DNA of 64,000 bases from T3Sed10-241 sp036751905. Its GTDB lineage: Bacteria > Bacteroidota > Bacteroidia > Flavobacteriales_D > Cryomorphaceae. The stretch is from positions 1-64,000 of the forward strand of contig DAIOTP010000002.1 in the NCBI GenBank assembly GCA_036751905.1, read 5' to 3'. Positions 50,654 to 59,736 of this stretch are shown piece after piece. Position 1 is the first letter of the stretch, and each line of letters opens with the position of its first letter. The position numbers and the translations under genes were made by a program. The notes beneath the pieces were generated by a model that was not told the origin of the DNA, searched no databases, and worked only from the letters and a program-made list of their open reading frames with translations.

Positions 50654-52174
50654 TTAACGCACGCCGTGCATAAGTTTATTAAGCATTTTGGAAGTGAGAA
50701 TTATAATGATAGCTATCGCAATCAGTACGTAACCTATCGTTGAGAATACACTCACATATGATTCCAGTCCTGCGGCCGGGTCGGTCAATGCGCCGGGTTC
50801 AACCTCTGCGCCAGTAACGGCGGCTATCTTACCTCCTACATAATTGGCGATGGCAAAACTTAGAAACCAGCCTCCCATAGCCGTCGCGGCAATTTTGGGA
50901 GGCGAAAGCTTGGTAACCATGCTCAGCCCGATAGGGGAGAGGAAGAGCTCACCGGTGGTGTGGAGCAGGTACAATATCATCAGGGTAAGCAGGGGTACCT
51001 GATAGCTTTCATTCATATATTGAATGCCGATGATGGTAACGAGGAAGCCCGCTGCAAGCTGAAGTATTCCAAAGGCAAACTTAAGGGGGATGCTCGGATT
51101 CTTGCCGATTTTCGAAAGCTTCACCCACATCACCGAAAAGATGGAACCGAAAATGATAATGAAGAGGGGGTTGAAAAACTGTGTCATGGAAGCAGGCATG
51201 ATCCATCCACCTATGTCGCGGTCCACATTTCGGTCGGCAAAGAGGGTGAGGGAAGTTCCCGCCTGCTCAAAGCAGGCCCAGAATGCGATGTTGATTACCA
51301 TGAAGATCAGCAGGGCAATCATGCGGTCTTTCCAAATATTGACCCCTTGTTCGAGGTCTGTTTTTTTGCCGGCAGTGATGAGGCTGTAGCCCACATAAAC
51401 AAACAATCCCAGGAGCAGGTAATCCATCAACTGGTTTTGAAATATCAGAAAGTAGCACAGTGGAATAAGCAGCAGCGAACCCAGTGTAATGGTTTGTACA
51501 CCATTCAAGGGGCCGAGCATGCGTTTTTTTCCGGCCTCCTTCACTTCCAGTCCTTCAGCGGCGCTGTAGGTATCACGTCCGAAGTAGAAAATGGCTAGAC
51601 CCAATAGCATACCAAAACCAGCCAAAGCGAAGCCCTTGTCGAATCCATAGGTTTCACCTACGTAGGCAACGAGTGTTGTGGCAAGGAGCGCACCCACATT
51701 GATGCCTATGTAGAATATAGTGAAGCCCGAATCACGCCTCGGGTCACCATCCCGATATAGCTTACCTACAATGGTTGAAATGTTGGCTTTGAAATAACCG
51801 TTGCCAACAATCAAGGCACCCATCCCTATGAGCAGGAAGGTTTCATTGCCCCCCAGGATGAGGAACTCTCCAATGGCCATCAATACGGCACCTAGCATCA
51901 CTGAGTAGCGGTACCCAAGGTACTGATCGGCCATACGGCCACCCAGGATGGGTGCGGCATACACCAAGCCCGTGTAGGCGCCGTAGATCAATGCTGCTTC
52001 GGCATCGCCTTTCATCAGCGATTTTACCAAATACAGGGTAAGCAGCACACGCATTCCGTAGTAACAGAAGCGCTCCCACATTTCAGAAAAAAACAGGGTC
52101 ATCAACCCACGGGGATGTCTCGTAGAGGGTTCTATGGGTTCCGTAGGATCCAGAATAGCAGTTTCTTGGGCCAT
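50654..52174 (-). CDS. POT-family proton-dependent peptide transporter
   Basis: A 506-residue major-facilitator protein with about 12-14 membrane helices. LTLFFSEMWERFCYYGMRVLL is the N-terminal PTR signature (FFxERFxYYG), followed by IYGAYTGLVYAAPILGGRMAD and GNGYFKANISTIVGKLY. It imports di- and tripeptides with protons. ATG at 52174 (MAQETAIL) is used instead of an upstream start at 52219 because the -7 element lies within the longer frame. It is close to DPP IV and the M1 peptidases, fitting peptide use. Confidence 0.95.
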   Translation of the reverse strand: MAQETAILDPTEPIEPSTRHPRGLMTLFFSEMWERFCYYGMRVLLTLYLVKSLMKGDAEAALIYGAYTGLVYAAPILGGRMADQYLGYRYSVMLGAVLMAIGEFLILGGNETFLLIGMGALIVGNGYFKANISTIVGKLYRDGDPRRDSGFTIFYIGINVGALLATTLVAYVGETYGFDKGFALAGFGMLLGLAIFYFGRDTYSAAEGLEVKEAGKKRMLGPLNGVQTITLGSLLLIPLCYFLIFQNQLMDYLLLGLFVYVGYSLITAGKKTDLEQGVNIWKDRMIALLIFMVINIAFWACFEQAGTSLTLFADRNVDRDIGGWIMPASMTQFFNPLFIIIFGSIFSVMWVKLSKIGKNPSIPLKFAFGILQLAAGFLVTIIGIQYMNESYQVPLLTLMILYLLHTTGELFLSPIGLSMVTKLSPPKIAATAMGGWFLSFAIANYVGGKIAAVTGAEVEPGALTDPAAGLESYVSVFSTIGYVLIAIAIIIILTSKMLNKLMHGVR

Positions 52175-52206
52175 TATTTTAGGTTCAGCGTTAAAATTGT
52201 GTGTGC

Positions 52207-52214
52207 CAAATGTA
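52207..52214 (-). promoter_or_regulatory. -7 promoter element for the POT transporter
   Basis: Reads TACATTTG on the minus strand, an exact TAnnTTTG match, 33 bases before the chosen start codon. A TTG box 15 bases further upstream is closer than usual. Confidence 0.5.
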
Positions 52215-52235
52215 AACAAATATGAAAGCCAATGA

Positions 52236-54470
52236 CTAGAGGTGCCCGTAAATGAAGTCGGTCATTTTTTTGTAGAGGTGATGTCGGGTATTGCCCCCGT
52301 ATATGCCATGGTTCTTGTTGGGATATATGAACAAATCGAATTGCTTGTCGGCATCCACAAGGGCCTTCACCATTTCCATGGTATTCTGGTAGTGCACGTT
52401 GTCATCAGCCGATCCATGCACAAGCAGGTAGTGGCCTTTCAATTTGTTCACGAAATTAATGGGTGAATTTTCATCGTAGCCCTGAGCATTTTCCTGTGGC
52501 GTGCGCAAGAAGCGTTCAGTGTAAATGCTGTCATAATAACGCCAGTTGGTTACCGGAGCCACTGCAATGGCCAGCCTGAAGAGTTCGGCACCTTTGGTAA
52601 TGCACAAGGAGCTCATGTAGCCGCCGTAGCTCCATCCCATGATGCCGATGCGCGCGGCATCAATGTAAGCCAAGCCGCCGAAGTGCTCCGCTGCCGACAT
52701 GAAGTCTTCGGTTTCTAAAGCGCCAAGGTTCATATAGGTACTGTGTTTGAATTGTCGTCCGCGGCGCATGGTGCCTCGTGGGTCAACCGATACTATGATG
52801 TAACCATTTTGCGCAAGCATTTGGTGCCACATATAGTCGGCGCCACCCCAGCTGCGGTTTACCTTATTGCTCCCCGGGCCTCCATATACCATGAATACCA
52901 TGGGATATTGCTTGTCCGGGTCAAAGTCTTTGGGTTTGATCATCCAGTAGTTGAGGCTGTGGCCACCTGCCGCCGTGAAGGCGCCGAACTCCTTTTGCGG
53001 AAGCGCGTAGGTTTCGAGTTTTGAGCGCAATGCGGTATTCTCCTCAAGCGCTCTTATTTCTTCGCCGGTGTTGAGATGAAGGCTGAAGCGCGGCGGGAGG
53101 TTGCCGTCGCTGTGGGTATTGATGTAATAGTTGAAATTGCTGCTGAAATCGGCGTCGTGGGTACCCCCGTCTCTGCTGATTGCGATGGGCTTGAGCTTGC
53201 CGCTTTTTCCGCTTTTCAGCAAATTGCCATAAGGCGCAGCGTATACCCCTTTTTCGAGTGGGCTATCAATGGCTGCTGAAAAATAAATCATCTCATTTTT
53301 TTGATCGACTCCGTAAAAGTCTATGACTTCCCATTGGCCGGCAGTGAGTCTGCCCACTTCTTTTCCAGAAAGGTCGTGCAGGTAGATGTGGTTCCATCCA
53401 TCGCGCTCGCTGTTCCATATAAAGTGCTTGCCATCGTTGAGAAATATCAGGTTGTCATTGATATCAATGTATGTGGTAGCCCTTTCTTCATACATGAGCT
53501 TGGTCGGAATTTCCTTGCTTGTGGAGCGGGTATCAGCGAGTAAAAACTCAAGATGGTTTTGGTGGCGGTTGAGGCGCATTACGCAAAGGTGGTCATCACT
53601 TTGGGTCCACTTGATGCGTGGTACGTATTGTTCCGGATTGGCATTGATTTGCACTTCGCGGCTTTCAGCTTGCGCAAGGTTGTATATATGGATACGCACT
53701 TCGCTGTTGCGCTCACCGGCTTTTGGATATTTGAAGGTATACGCATCGGGATACAGGCCTCCGTACATGGCCATACTGAACATAGGCACCTCTTTTTCAT
53801 CAAATTTGTAGTAGGCTATTTGGCTGCCCTCCGGCGACCAATGAAAGCCTACATGAAAACTAAATTCTTCCTCGTATACCCAGTCCACCGCACCGTTGAT
53901 GATGTGGTTCCATGCGCCGTCTGTCGTCACTTGTATTTCTGTGTTTTTATCCACATCGCTGATGAAGAGGTTGTTGTCCCTCACAAATGCCACCTGATTG
54001 CTTTTGGGAGAGAGGGCTGCAAGCGATTGCTTTCCTTTCTCAAAATCGGTAATGGCATGCAAGCGCTTGTCATTGAGGTGGTACAGATAGTAATTGGCTT
54101 TGTAAGAATGCCTGTATATGGGCTCTACCGCCGAGGTAAACAGGATGCGCTCCTCTGTTTGGTCGAATTCATAACTCGTGAAGAAGTAATTCTTGCCATT
54201 TTCCAAAACAAGATCACTACTGCGCACAAGGGTATCAACGGGCTCCCCATCTTCGTATTTGAACTTTACGATGTATTGCGATTTGCCACCTGTTACCAAG
54301 CGGCTGTAATGCCTTCCATCATTCATGCTGCGCACACCGGCTATACCGCGCGGACTGAATTCACCGCTTTTCCATATTTTCTCGAGGGTAATTGCATTTT
54401 CCTGAGCAGCCACGGTGAAGGCCATTGGAAACAAGAGGAAGAAAAATACCAGCTTTTTAAATCGTTTCAT
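52236..54470 (-). CDS. S9-family dipeptidyl peptidase IV
   Basis: A 744-residue exported serine peptidase that removes X-Pro or X-Ala dipeptides. It has a signal peptide (LVFFFLLFPMAFTVAAQ), a DPPIV_N beta-propeller (about 40-480) with the substrate-anchoring EE motif DWVYEEEFS near 195, and a C-terminal alpha/beta hydrolase with the nucleophile in GWSYGGY near 614, Asp in HGSADDNVH and His in NKNHGIYGG. Length is typical of Bacteroidota DPP IV. The POT peptide transporter gene follows downstream on the same strand, 61 bases away, and may act on its products. Confidence 0.96.
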   Translation of the reverse strand: MKRFKKLVFFFLLFPMAFTVAAQENAITLEKIWKSGEFSPRGIAGVRSMNDGRHYSRLVTGGKSQYIVKFKYEDGEPVDTLVRSSDLVLENGKNYFFTSYEFDQTEERILFTSAVEPIYRHSYKANYYLYHLNDKRLHAITDFEKGKQSLAALSPKSNQVAFVRDNNLFISDVDKNTEIQVTTDGAWNHIINGAVDWVYEEEFSFHVGFHWSPEGSQIAYYKFDEKEVPMFSMAMYGGLYPDAYTFKYPKAGERNSEVRIHIYNLAQAESREVQINANPEQYVPRIKWTQSDDHLCVMRLNRHQNHLEFLLADTRSTSKEIPTKLMYEERATTYIDINDNLIFLNDGKHFIWNSERDGWNHIYLHDLSGKEVGRLTAGQWEVIDFYGVDQKNEMIYFSAAIDSPLEKGVYAAPYGNLLKSGKSGKLKPIAISRDGGTHDADFSSNFNYYINTHSDGNLPPRFSLHLNTGEEIRALEENTALRSKLETYALPQKEFGAFTAAGGHSLNYWMIKPKDFDPDKQYPMVFMVYGGPGSNKVNRSWGGADYMWHQMLAQNGYIIVSVDPRGTMRRGRQFKHSTYMNLGALETEDFMSAAEHFGGLAYIDAARIGIMGWSYGGYMSSLCITKGAELFRLAIAVAPVTNWRYYDSIYTERFLRTPQENAQGYDENSPINFVNKLKGHYLLVHGSADDNVHYQNTMEMVKALVDADKQFDLFIYPNKNHGIYGGNTRHHLYKKMTDFIYGHL

Positions 54471-54642
54471 GGGTTGAATTTCAAAAGTGCGTGAAGTTAT
54501 GGATTATCAGCGTTACGGTAAAAGGGCTTTTTTTTGCGTGTAAATTGAGGCCTTATTTTAATTGATTTTCATTTGTTACAAATGAATACCGGCCATATGA
54601 GCACGCTTCTGGAGCTTTGTCAAAGGAAAAATCATCAAAAAA

Positions 54643-54675
54643 TTTGGTTTTCCCGAATATTTACTTTTATCTTTG
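54643..54675 (+). promoter_or_regulatory. Promoter of a candidate small RNA
   Basis: TTTG at 54643-54646 and TATCTTTG at 54668-54675, spaced 21 bases: exact consensus in both boxes. No coding start follows within 300 bases, but a terminator follows about 100 bases downstream. Confidence 0.6.
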
Positions 54676-54681
54676 GCTCAC

Positions 54682-54806
54682 TAAGTATATTTCTAACGAC
54701 AGCTATTCTTTCATCGTCTCACTCTATCCCAGCTGTCGGATATGTTTAGGATAGTTTTTCTGTTTCATAGCCCTAAAAACCCTGCAAACGAGCAGGGTTT
54801 TTAGGT
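54682..54806 (+). ncRNA. Candidate small non-coding RNA, about 125 nt
   Basis: Predicted transcript from the promoter at 54643-54675 to the terminator at 54772-54805. CGACAGCT (54697-54704) can pair with AGCTGTCG (54731-54738); the loop holds CTATCC (54724-54729), which can pair with GGATAG (54749-54754), giving either a pseudoknot or a competing stem followed by TTTTT. No open frame of note and no known RNA family recognised. The end coordinates are estimates. Confidence 0.45.
54772..54805 (+). terminator. Strong rho-independent terminator
   Basis: A perfect 14-bp stem (54772-54785 with 54792-54805) with loop AAACGA; the arms contain AAAAACCC and GGGTTTTT, so it can work in both directions. 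It is not next to the end of any protein gene, which is why a short RNA is suspected. Confidence 0.8.
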
Positions 54807-55001
54807 TTATGCTATTTGGGTATTTTTTGCAGTTCGATGTTGCTTTTTCATGTTCACATCCAGTTGGTCATTCCGATAGTGGGTAAATACGGAAGTATAT
54901 GTTGTTTTTATTTGTCCCCTTATGGCATGAACTTAAAGAGCGCACAGCTTTACTCTGCCCGCCAACATTGCGTTGCCTTCATTATTTTCATAATATTGGG
55001 G

Positions 55002-55017
55002 GGCCTTTCAGGGCCCA
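55002..55017 (+). promoter_or_regulatory. Hairpin just before the sigma factor start codon
   Basis: GGGCC and GGCCC separated by six bases (TTTCAG), ending about four bases before the ATG at 55021. Folding in the mRNA would occlude the ribosome landing site, so it may limit translation of the sigma factor; this is inference. Confidence 0.3.
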
Positions 55018-55020
55018 TTC

Positions 55021-55581
55021 ATGGCCAGCAAAAAAGAGTATTCTGCGGTGGAAGTGGCTGAGGCTTTTAAGGCCAACGATTCCTTTGTGCTCTCTCAGAT
55101 TTACCACTGCAACTATCCTTCAGTGGAAAAGTACATCCTGCAGAACAGCGGCACAAGTGACGATGCCCGTGACGTGTTTCAGGAGGCCATGCTCGCATTG
55201 TGGCAGGCCATGTGCAAGGGCACCTTTCAATTACAGGCGGGGGCCAATGTGGGAGGCTTTCTCTTTCAAGTGGCCAAATTCAAGTGGCTCGATAAGCTCC
55301 GCTCAAAAGAACACAAAAGCACCCTCCGCCTTCACGTCGAAAAGGTCGAATTTGCTACCGACGACGAAAAGCCGTGGTGGGATGCTGAAAGCAGGCATGC
55401 ACAACTTGCCACTTACTTCGACAAGTTGGGCGAGCAGTGCAAAATTATTCTACGCCGCTTTTATTACGAAAAACAAAGTCTTGAACAAATCGGAGAAGAG
55501 CTCAACTATGATGCCGCGACCATGCGAACCAAAAAGTACCGCTGCATGATGCAATTGCGCAAAATGCACGACACAGATTAA
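55021..55581 (+). CDS. ECF-like RNA polymerase sigma factor
   Basis: A 186-residue sigma-70 family protein. Region 2 covers about residues 20-90 (FVLSQIYHCNYPSVEKYILQ, SDDARDVFQEAMLALWQ, FLFQVAKFKWLDKLRS), and region 4 about 120-180 (CKIILRRFYYEKQSLEQIGE then DAATMRTKKYRCMMQL), forming the -35-binding helix-turn-helix. There is no region 1.1 or 3, as in ECF factors. It is the first gene of a three-gene unit; the next starts 19 bases after its stop. Confidence 0.9.
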   Translation: MASKKEYSAVEVAEAFKANDSFVLSQIYHCNYPSVEKYILQNSGTSDDARDVFQEAMLALWQAMCKGTFQLQAGANVGGFLFQVAKFKWLDKLRSKEHKSTLRLHVEKVEFATDDEKPWWDAESRHAQLATYFDKLGEQCKIILRRFYYEKQSLEQIGEELNYDAATMRTKKYRCMMQLRKMHDTD

Positions 55582-55600
55582 TCCGACATCCCCCCTTAAA

Positions 55601-56347
55601 ATGAATGAATTCCATGATATACCTCTCCATCTCTTCGAGAAATTGGAAGCATATGCACTCAGAAAAATGAGTGCTGAAGAAACTTTGGACTTTGAGGCTT
55701 TGCTCGCCAAAGACCCTGATTTGGTAAGGCAGCTGGAGTTTGTGCGGGCAGCTACAGAAATGGTGCAGCAAGAATCGCTGCGTGCTGATATGCAGGAATG
55801 GCACAAAACCCTGCCCCGGAAAAATGCTATCTCTGGGCTTCAGGGCCTGTGGTGGTCCCTCGCTGCAGGCTTTGCATTGTTGTTGGGGCTGGGCTGGTGG
55901 TATACGGAGCAAAGCGGTTCTGGAATGGCCGCTGAACTATACAATAGCCATTATTTCAGCGACCCCGGTTTGCCGGTTCCCATGAGTGCTGCAGCCGAGC
56001 TACAATATCAATTTTACGATGCGATGGTCGACTACAAGTCCGGAAAGTACCAGCTATCCATTCAAAAGTGGACCGCACTGGAGGTGGACGATACCGCAAG
56101 CGATACCCTGCGCTACTATCTCGGTGCAGCACACATGGAGCAACAAAATTTTGCGCTGGCTGAGCAGTATTTCACCGAGGTGCCGCGCGATGGCACAAGC
56201 CCATTTGCCGATAAGGCCCGACTGTACCGCGCACTGTGTTGGGTAAAATTAGACAAGGCGGAGCACATTATTCATATGGACATACCTGAGCAGGTGGCTT
56301 ACCGTGATGCCCTGATTGAGATCAGAAAACAATACAGCAGCCAATGA
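55601..56347 (+). CDS. Membrane protein with anti-sigma-like N-terminus and TPR-like C-terminus
   Basis: A 248-residue protein. Residues 1-75 (FEKLEAYALRKMSAEETLDF then EALLAKDPDL) match the short helical N-terminus of Bacteroidota anti-sigma factors. Residues 83-101 (LWWSLAAGFALLLGLGWWY) are a single membrane helix, and 120-248 form TPR-like helices (YYLGAAHMEQQNFALAEQYF). With positive-inside rules the N-terminus faces the cytoplasm and the TPR part the periplasm. Position after a sigma factor supports an anti-sigma role; no zinc-binding HxxxCxxC motif is seen. It overlaps the TPR-CHAT gene by ATGA. Confidence 0.75.
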   Translation: MNEFHDIPLHLFEKLEAYALRKMSAEETLDFEALLAKDPDLVRQLEFVRAATEMVQQESLRADMQEWHKTLPRKNAISGLQGLWWSLAAGFALLLGLGWWYTEQSGSGMAAELYNSHYFSDPGLPVPMSAAAELQYQFYDAMVDYKSGKYQLSIQKWTALEVDDTASDTLRYYLGAAHMEQQNFALAEQYFTEVPRDGTSPFADKARLYRALCWVKLDKAEHIIHMDIPEQVAYRDALIEIRKQYSSQ

Positions 56348-59300
56348 AACTCGCCGTGGGCATCATAAGCGTGTTCATGGTTTTCAGCACTTGGTTGCAT
56401 CAATCGGCAGTACTGCATGAATTTGTTGGTTATCGACACACGGATAGCATCATCGATGTACTGTTTACAGAAGAAAAGTATGCAGCACTGCTCCCGCAAC
56501 TCGAAGCGCATGTGGCAACGCTCAGGGAAGGTGAGCGAAGCGACTCGCTGTACCGGTACGTATACAAGCTGGGGCGCACAGCATCTTTCGTACAGGGTGC
56601 CGAGGAAGGAATCTCGGCAGCCACGGCCTTGCTGGAGTACGTGCTGTTGAACGATACCAACCGCATGCACCACCTTCAAGCCATTGAAGACCTCTCTTGG
56701 ATATACTATGAGCAAGGAAAGCCCTCTGAGGCCTTGCGCATGGATATGCAGTATCGGGAAGTGGCTATGGGCATGCCTCACCTCGATCCCGAAATCAAAT
56801 CATTGGCCTCATACAACATAGGCTTTGACTACATGGAGCTTGGGCAATGGCGCAAGGCTGTACAATATTTTCAGGAAGCAAGTGCAGTGCTCGATGCACA
56901 TGCCGTGGATGACCTGATTAAGCACATGAATACCAACAATGCCCTGGGTGCGGCCTATGCGCGCATGGGCGCTTACGAGAATGCCCACAAGGCGTTGGAA
57001 AAGAGCAGGCACTATACCATGCAGCTGCCCGATGAAGAGAAACGACTTTTCTATCTGTCCAACATTGACGGTAACCTTTCGGTGATGTACGAAGACGAAG
57101 CCGACATAGTGCGGGCTAAGGATGCGCTGCATCAGGCCATTGATGCACGCAAGCGGGGCCTGCAATTAGAAAAGAAGCATTGGCAATATGAGCAACAATC
57201 CAAGTTGCTTGCCGCAAATTACCACAACCTTGCTTCATTGTACTATGACATTGGCGATTATGCACGCGCCGCTGAGGTGATCAAGCTGGAACGGCGCTTC
57301 AAAGAGCAAATTTTGCCGAAAGGCCACCCGGAAATTGAGCGCACACTGGAAGGCGAGGCGAATTTGCACATGGCCCTTGAGCGTTTTGACAGTGCGAAGG
57401 TATGCTTCCAACAATACCTCGAGAGTTGTTTAAGTCATTATGGACGAGAAAGTTACTTTTCGGGAACCGCTTTTCAACGCATGGGAAAGCTTCACTTAAA
57501 AATGGGGGAGTACCCTGAATCGATTGAAGCTTTGACCCAGGCAGCTGAGGTGCTGGCAAGCGTGTCCGATGCCGACACAGGCCCCGATGTAGCGCAAACG
57601 TACATGCTGCGTTCAGAGGCGCACATGATGAACGGGCACCTGGCACAGGCCTTTGCTGATGTACAAGCCGCGCTTGACATTTACCACCGCGCACTGTCCT
57701 CAGCCGATGAGCGTAAGGGCGATTGCTATTTGCTTAAAGCACGCATTCACAAGGCTGCTGGCGATTATGCGAATGCAATAGTGGCTGTGGATGCGGCGCT
57801 GGAGCAGTTTTCACTGAAAAAGAGCGAAAGGCGTGCAGCAAGCAAACTCCACCATGCGGGTTTTGCAGCCCAACTGCCGGCAACACACTTGCTCAAAGCC
57901 ACCATTCTGCTCGCAGCCGACTCCTCAGATGCGACCAAAGACCTTGCGCTTCAAGAGCTCAATCGGGCCGTAGTTCTCTTGCGTGAAAATAAGCGCGCAT
58001 TCCAGGGCCATGAGGCACAATTGGCGTTGTATGCCACACATATGGGGGTTTTTAACCTGCTGCACAAGTTGCGCAATGGGCGCTGGCATAAGCGGAAAGA
58101 GGCCAAAGAACTCGAGCTCATCTTTGCCAATGCCGAAGAGTCAAAAACCTTGCTGCTCCGGAGGCAGCTCAGCAATTTTGGCTCCCTCCGTGTGGCGCAG
58201 GTGCCCGACAGCTTGCTCCGCCTTGAGCGCCGCTTGCTCGCCATATTGGGGGGCATCCCGCAGCCCGGCGATACCCTTGCCTCCCAGCTAGATGTGGCCG
58301 ATGCTCTGTACGATTCCCTACAAAGAACCTTTGCCAATCAATACCCTGAATATTATAAACTCAGGTATGATGAAGCGCTGGCCGGCATCGGCGAGCTGCA
58401 GCGGGATTGGCTCAACAACGAAGAGAATTTGCTCCGCTTTATTCACTCCCCCGCAGGCCTCTTTGTGATATTGATCAAGAAAAGTGAAGTGAGCTACCAT
58501 CAACTCGATGCGCCGGATCTCGATTCCAAAATAAATGCGATCAACAGAGCCATTACTTCACTGGAAAATGATGCATACCTAAAGTTGGCAAGAGAGCTGT
58601 ATCAATCCCTGTTCGCATCCCTGCAGTCGGAGCTTGAAGGCGAGGTGGTGTTTATCATTCCCGATGGGCCCTTGTTTGGACTGAATTTCGAAGTGCTGGT
58701 GGACGATGAGGACAAACCCTTGCTTCACAAGTACAGCATCTCCTACCTGCATTCGGCTACTACAGCATTGCAATTCAGAAGACTGAAGTCTGAAGAAGGC
58801 AATGGAGTTATAGCCATCGCGCCAGGTTTCAGCGATGAAGTGAAGGCGAAGTACATGGCATCAGTGAATGACAGTACTTTGATGGATTGGAGCTACTTCA
58901 GGCGTATCCAGCAGCCTTTTTCTGTGGCCACTGCTGAGCGGGTTTCCGCCATGCTTTCAGGTACCACATACACGGGCAGTGAGGCCACTGAACGGCGTTT
59001 CAAAGAGGAGGCGAGCCATTACAATATCATTCATTTGGGTACCCACACGGAAATCAACAATGTATCACCTATACTTTCGCGCCTTGTGCTGAGCAAAGAT
59101 GCCGGGAGTAGCGACGATGGATATCTGCACGCCTATGAAATTTACAACTTGCCACTCAGGGCTGAGCTGGCGGTGCTTACGGCCTGCGAAACGGGCGTGG
59201 GCATGAAATCGGGCAGCGAAGGCATGCTTTCACTCGCGCACAGCTTCGCCTATGCCGGGGTGCCGGGCATAGTGATGTCGCTTTGGCAAATAGATGAAAA

Positions 59301-59571
59301 AACATCGGCCGAGGTGGTGGAGTACTTTTATGAAGAGCTCAAAAAAGGCACACCCCGCAACCACGCTTTGAGAAGGGCAAAATTGCGCTATCTGGAACAA
59401 CACAATGGCGAACTCACTGCACCGTATTACTGGTCGGGACTCGTACTCATTGGCGAGGTTCAGGCCTTGCCACAAACAAGTTACACATGGCTGTTGTGGT
59501 TGGTGTTGGGCCTATTGGCAGCAGCAATGGGATGGGTGCTTTTCCGCAAAAAATGGGAAATCAAGGCCTAA
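56344..59571 (+). CDS. TPR-CHAT caspase-like protease, membrane-anchored
   Basis: A 1075-residue protein. An N-terminal hydrophobic segment (AVGIISVFMVFSTWL) resembles a signal sequence; about 12 TPR units span residues 45-560; a CHAT peptidase domain covers about 750-1035, with the catalytic histidine H901 in HLGTHTE and cysteine C948 in LTACETGVG, and SLWQIDEKTSAEVV near the end. A membrane helix at 1047-1067 is followed by basic RKKWEIKA, so the protease part is predicted outside the cytoplasm. CHAT proteins are clan CD proteases, which in other systems cut one specific partner. The operon partner with a TPR domain on the same side is an obvious candidate substrate (inference). Confidence 0.9.
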   Translation: MKLAVGIISVFMVFSTWLHQSAVLHEFVGYRHTDSIIDVLFTEEKYAALLPQLEAHVATLREGERSDSLYRYVYKLGRTASFVQGAEEGISAATALLEYVLLNDTNRMHHLQAIEDLSWIYYEQGKPSEALRMDMQYREVAMGMPHLDPEIKSLASYNIGFDYMELGQWRKAVQYFQEASAVLDAHAVDDLIKHMNTNNALGAAYARMGAYENAHKALEKSRHYTMQLPDEEKRLFYLSNIDGNLSVMYEDEADIVRAKDALHQAIDARKRGLQLEKKHWQYEQQSKLLAANYHNLASLYYDIGDYARAAEVIKLERRFKEQILPKGHPEIERTLEGEANLHMALERFDSAKVCFQQYLESCLSHYGRESYFSGTAFQRMGKLHLKMGEYPESIEALTQAAEVLASVSDADTGPDVAQTYMLRSEAHMMNGHLAQAFADVQAALDIYHRALSSADERKGDCYLLKARIHKAAGDYANAIVAVDAALEQFSLKKSERRAASKLHHAGFAAQLPATHLLKATILLAADSSDATKDLALQELNRAVVLLRENKRAFQGHEAQLALYATHMGVFNLLHKLRNGRWHKRKEAKELELIFANAEESKTLLLRRQLSNFGSLRVAQVPDSLLRLERRLLAILGGIPQPGDTLASQLDVADALYDSLQRTFANQYPEYYKLRYDEALAGIGELQRDWLNNEENLLRFIHSPAGLFVILIKKSEVSYHQLDAPDLDSKINAINRAITSLENDAYLKLARELYQSLFASLQSELEGEVVFIIPDGPLFGLNFEVLVDDEDKPLLHKYSISYLHSATTALQFRRLKSEEGNGVIAIAPGFSDEVKAKYMASVNDSTLMDWSYFRRIQQPFSVATAERVSAMLSGTTYTGSEATERRFKEEASHYNIIHLGTHTEINNVSPILSRLVLSKDAGSSDDGYLHAYEIYNLPLRAELAVLTACETGVGMKSGSEGMLSLAHSFAYAGVPGIVMSLWQIDEKTSAEVVEYFYEELKKGTPRNHALRRAKLRYLEQHNGELTAPYYWSGLVLIGEVQALPQTSYTWLLWLVLGLLAAAMGWVLFRKKWEIKA

Positions 59572-59736
59572 AATGAGCGGATGGTAGCGGTGTTTTGGTT
59601 TGACTATGGAGCGTCGTAACCTTCCTCCTTTGCCATTTCGACCATGCCAGAAGAATGCGGCTTTTGAAATTTTTATCGGAATCACTGTTCACTTTTTCAC
59701 CAAAGCTGCGATAGGTAGGTAAAATCAATCAACGCC

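Larger units (their letters stand above)
54471..55020. other. 550-base intergenic region with a likely small-RNA unit
   Basis: Between divergent DPP IV and the sigma factor gene. It holds a 15-base palindrome at 54570-54584 (CATTTGTTACAAATG), a complete Bacteroidota promoter at 54643-54675, a structured stretch to about 54760, a strong terminator at 54772-54805, and a GC-rich hairpin right before the sigma factor start. No protein-coding frame is convincing: the frames beginning at 54816 and 54899 lack family features. Confidence 0.6.

Noticed and set aside
54816..55061. Small frames before the sigma factor gene
   Set aside because: They overlap the sigma factor start in another frame and show no conserved motif.
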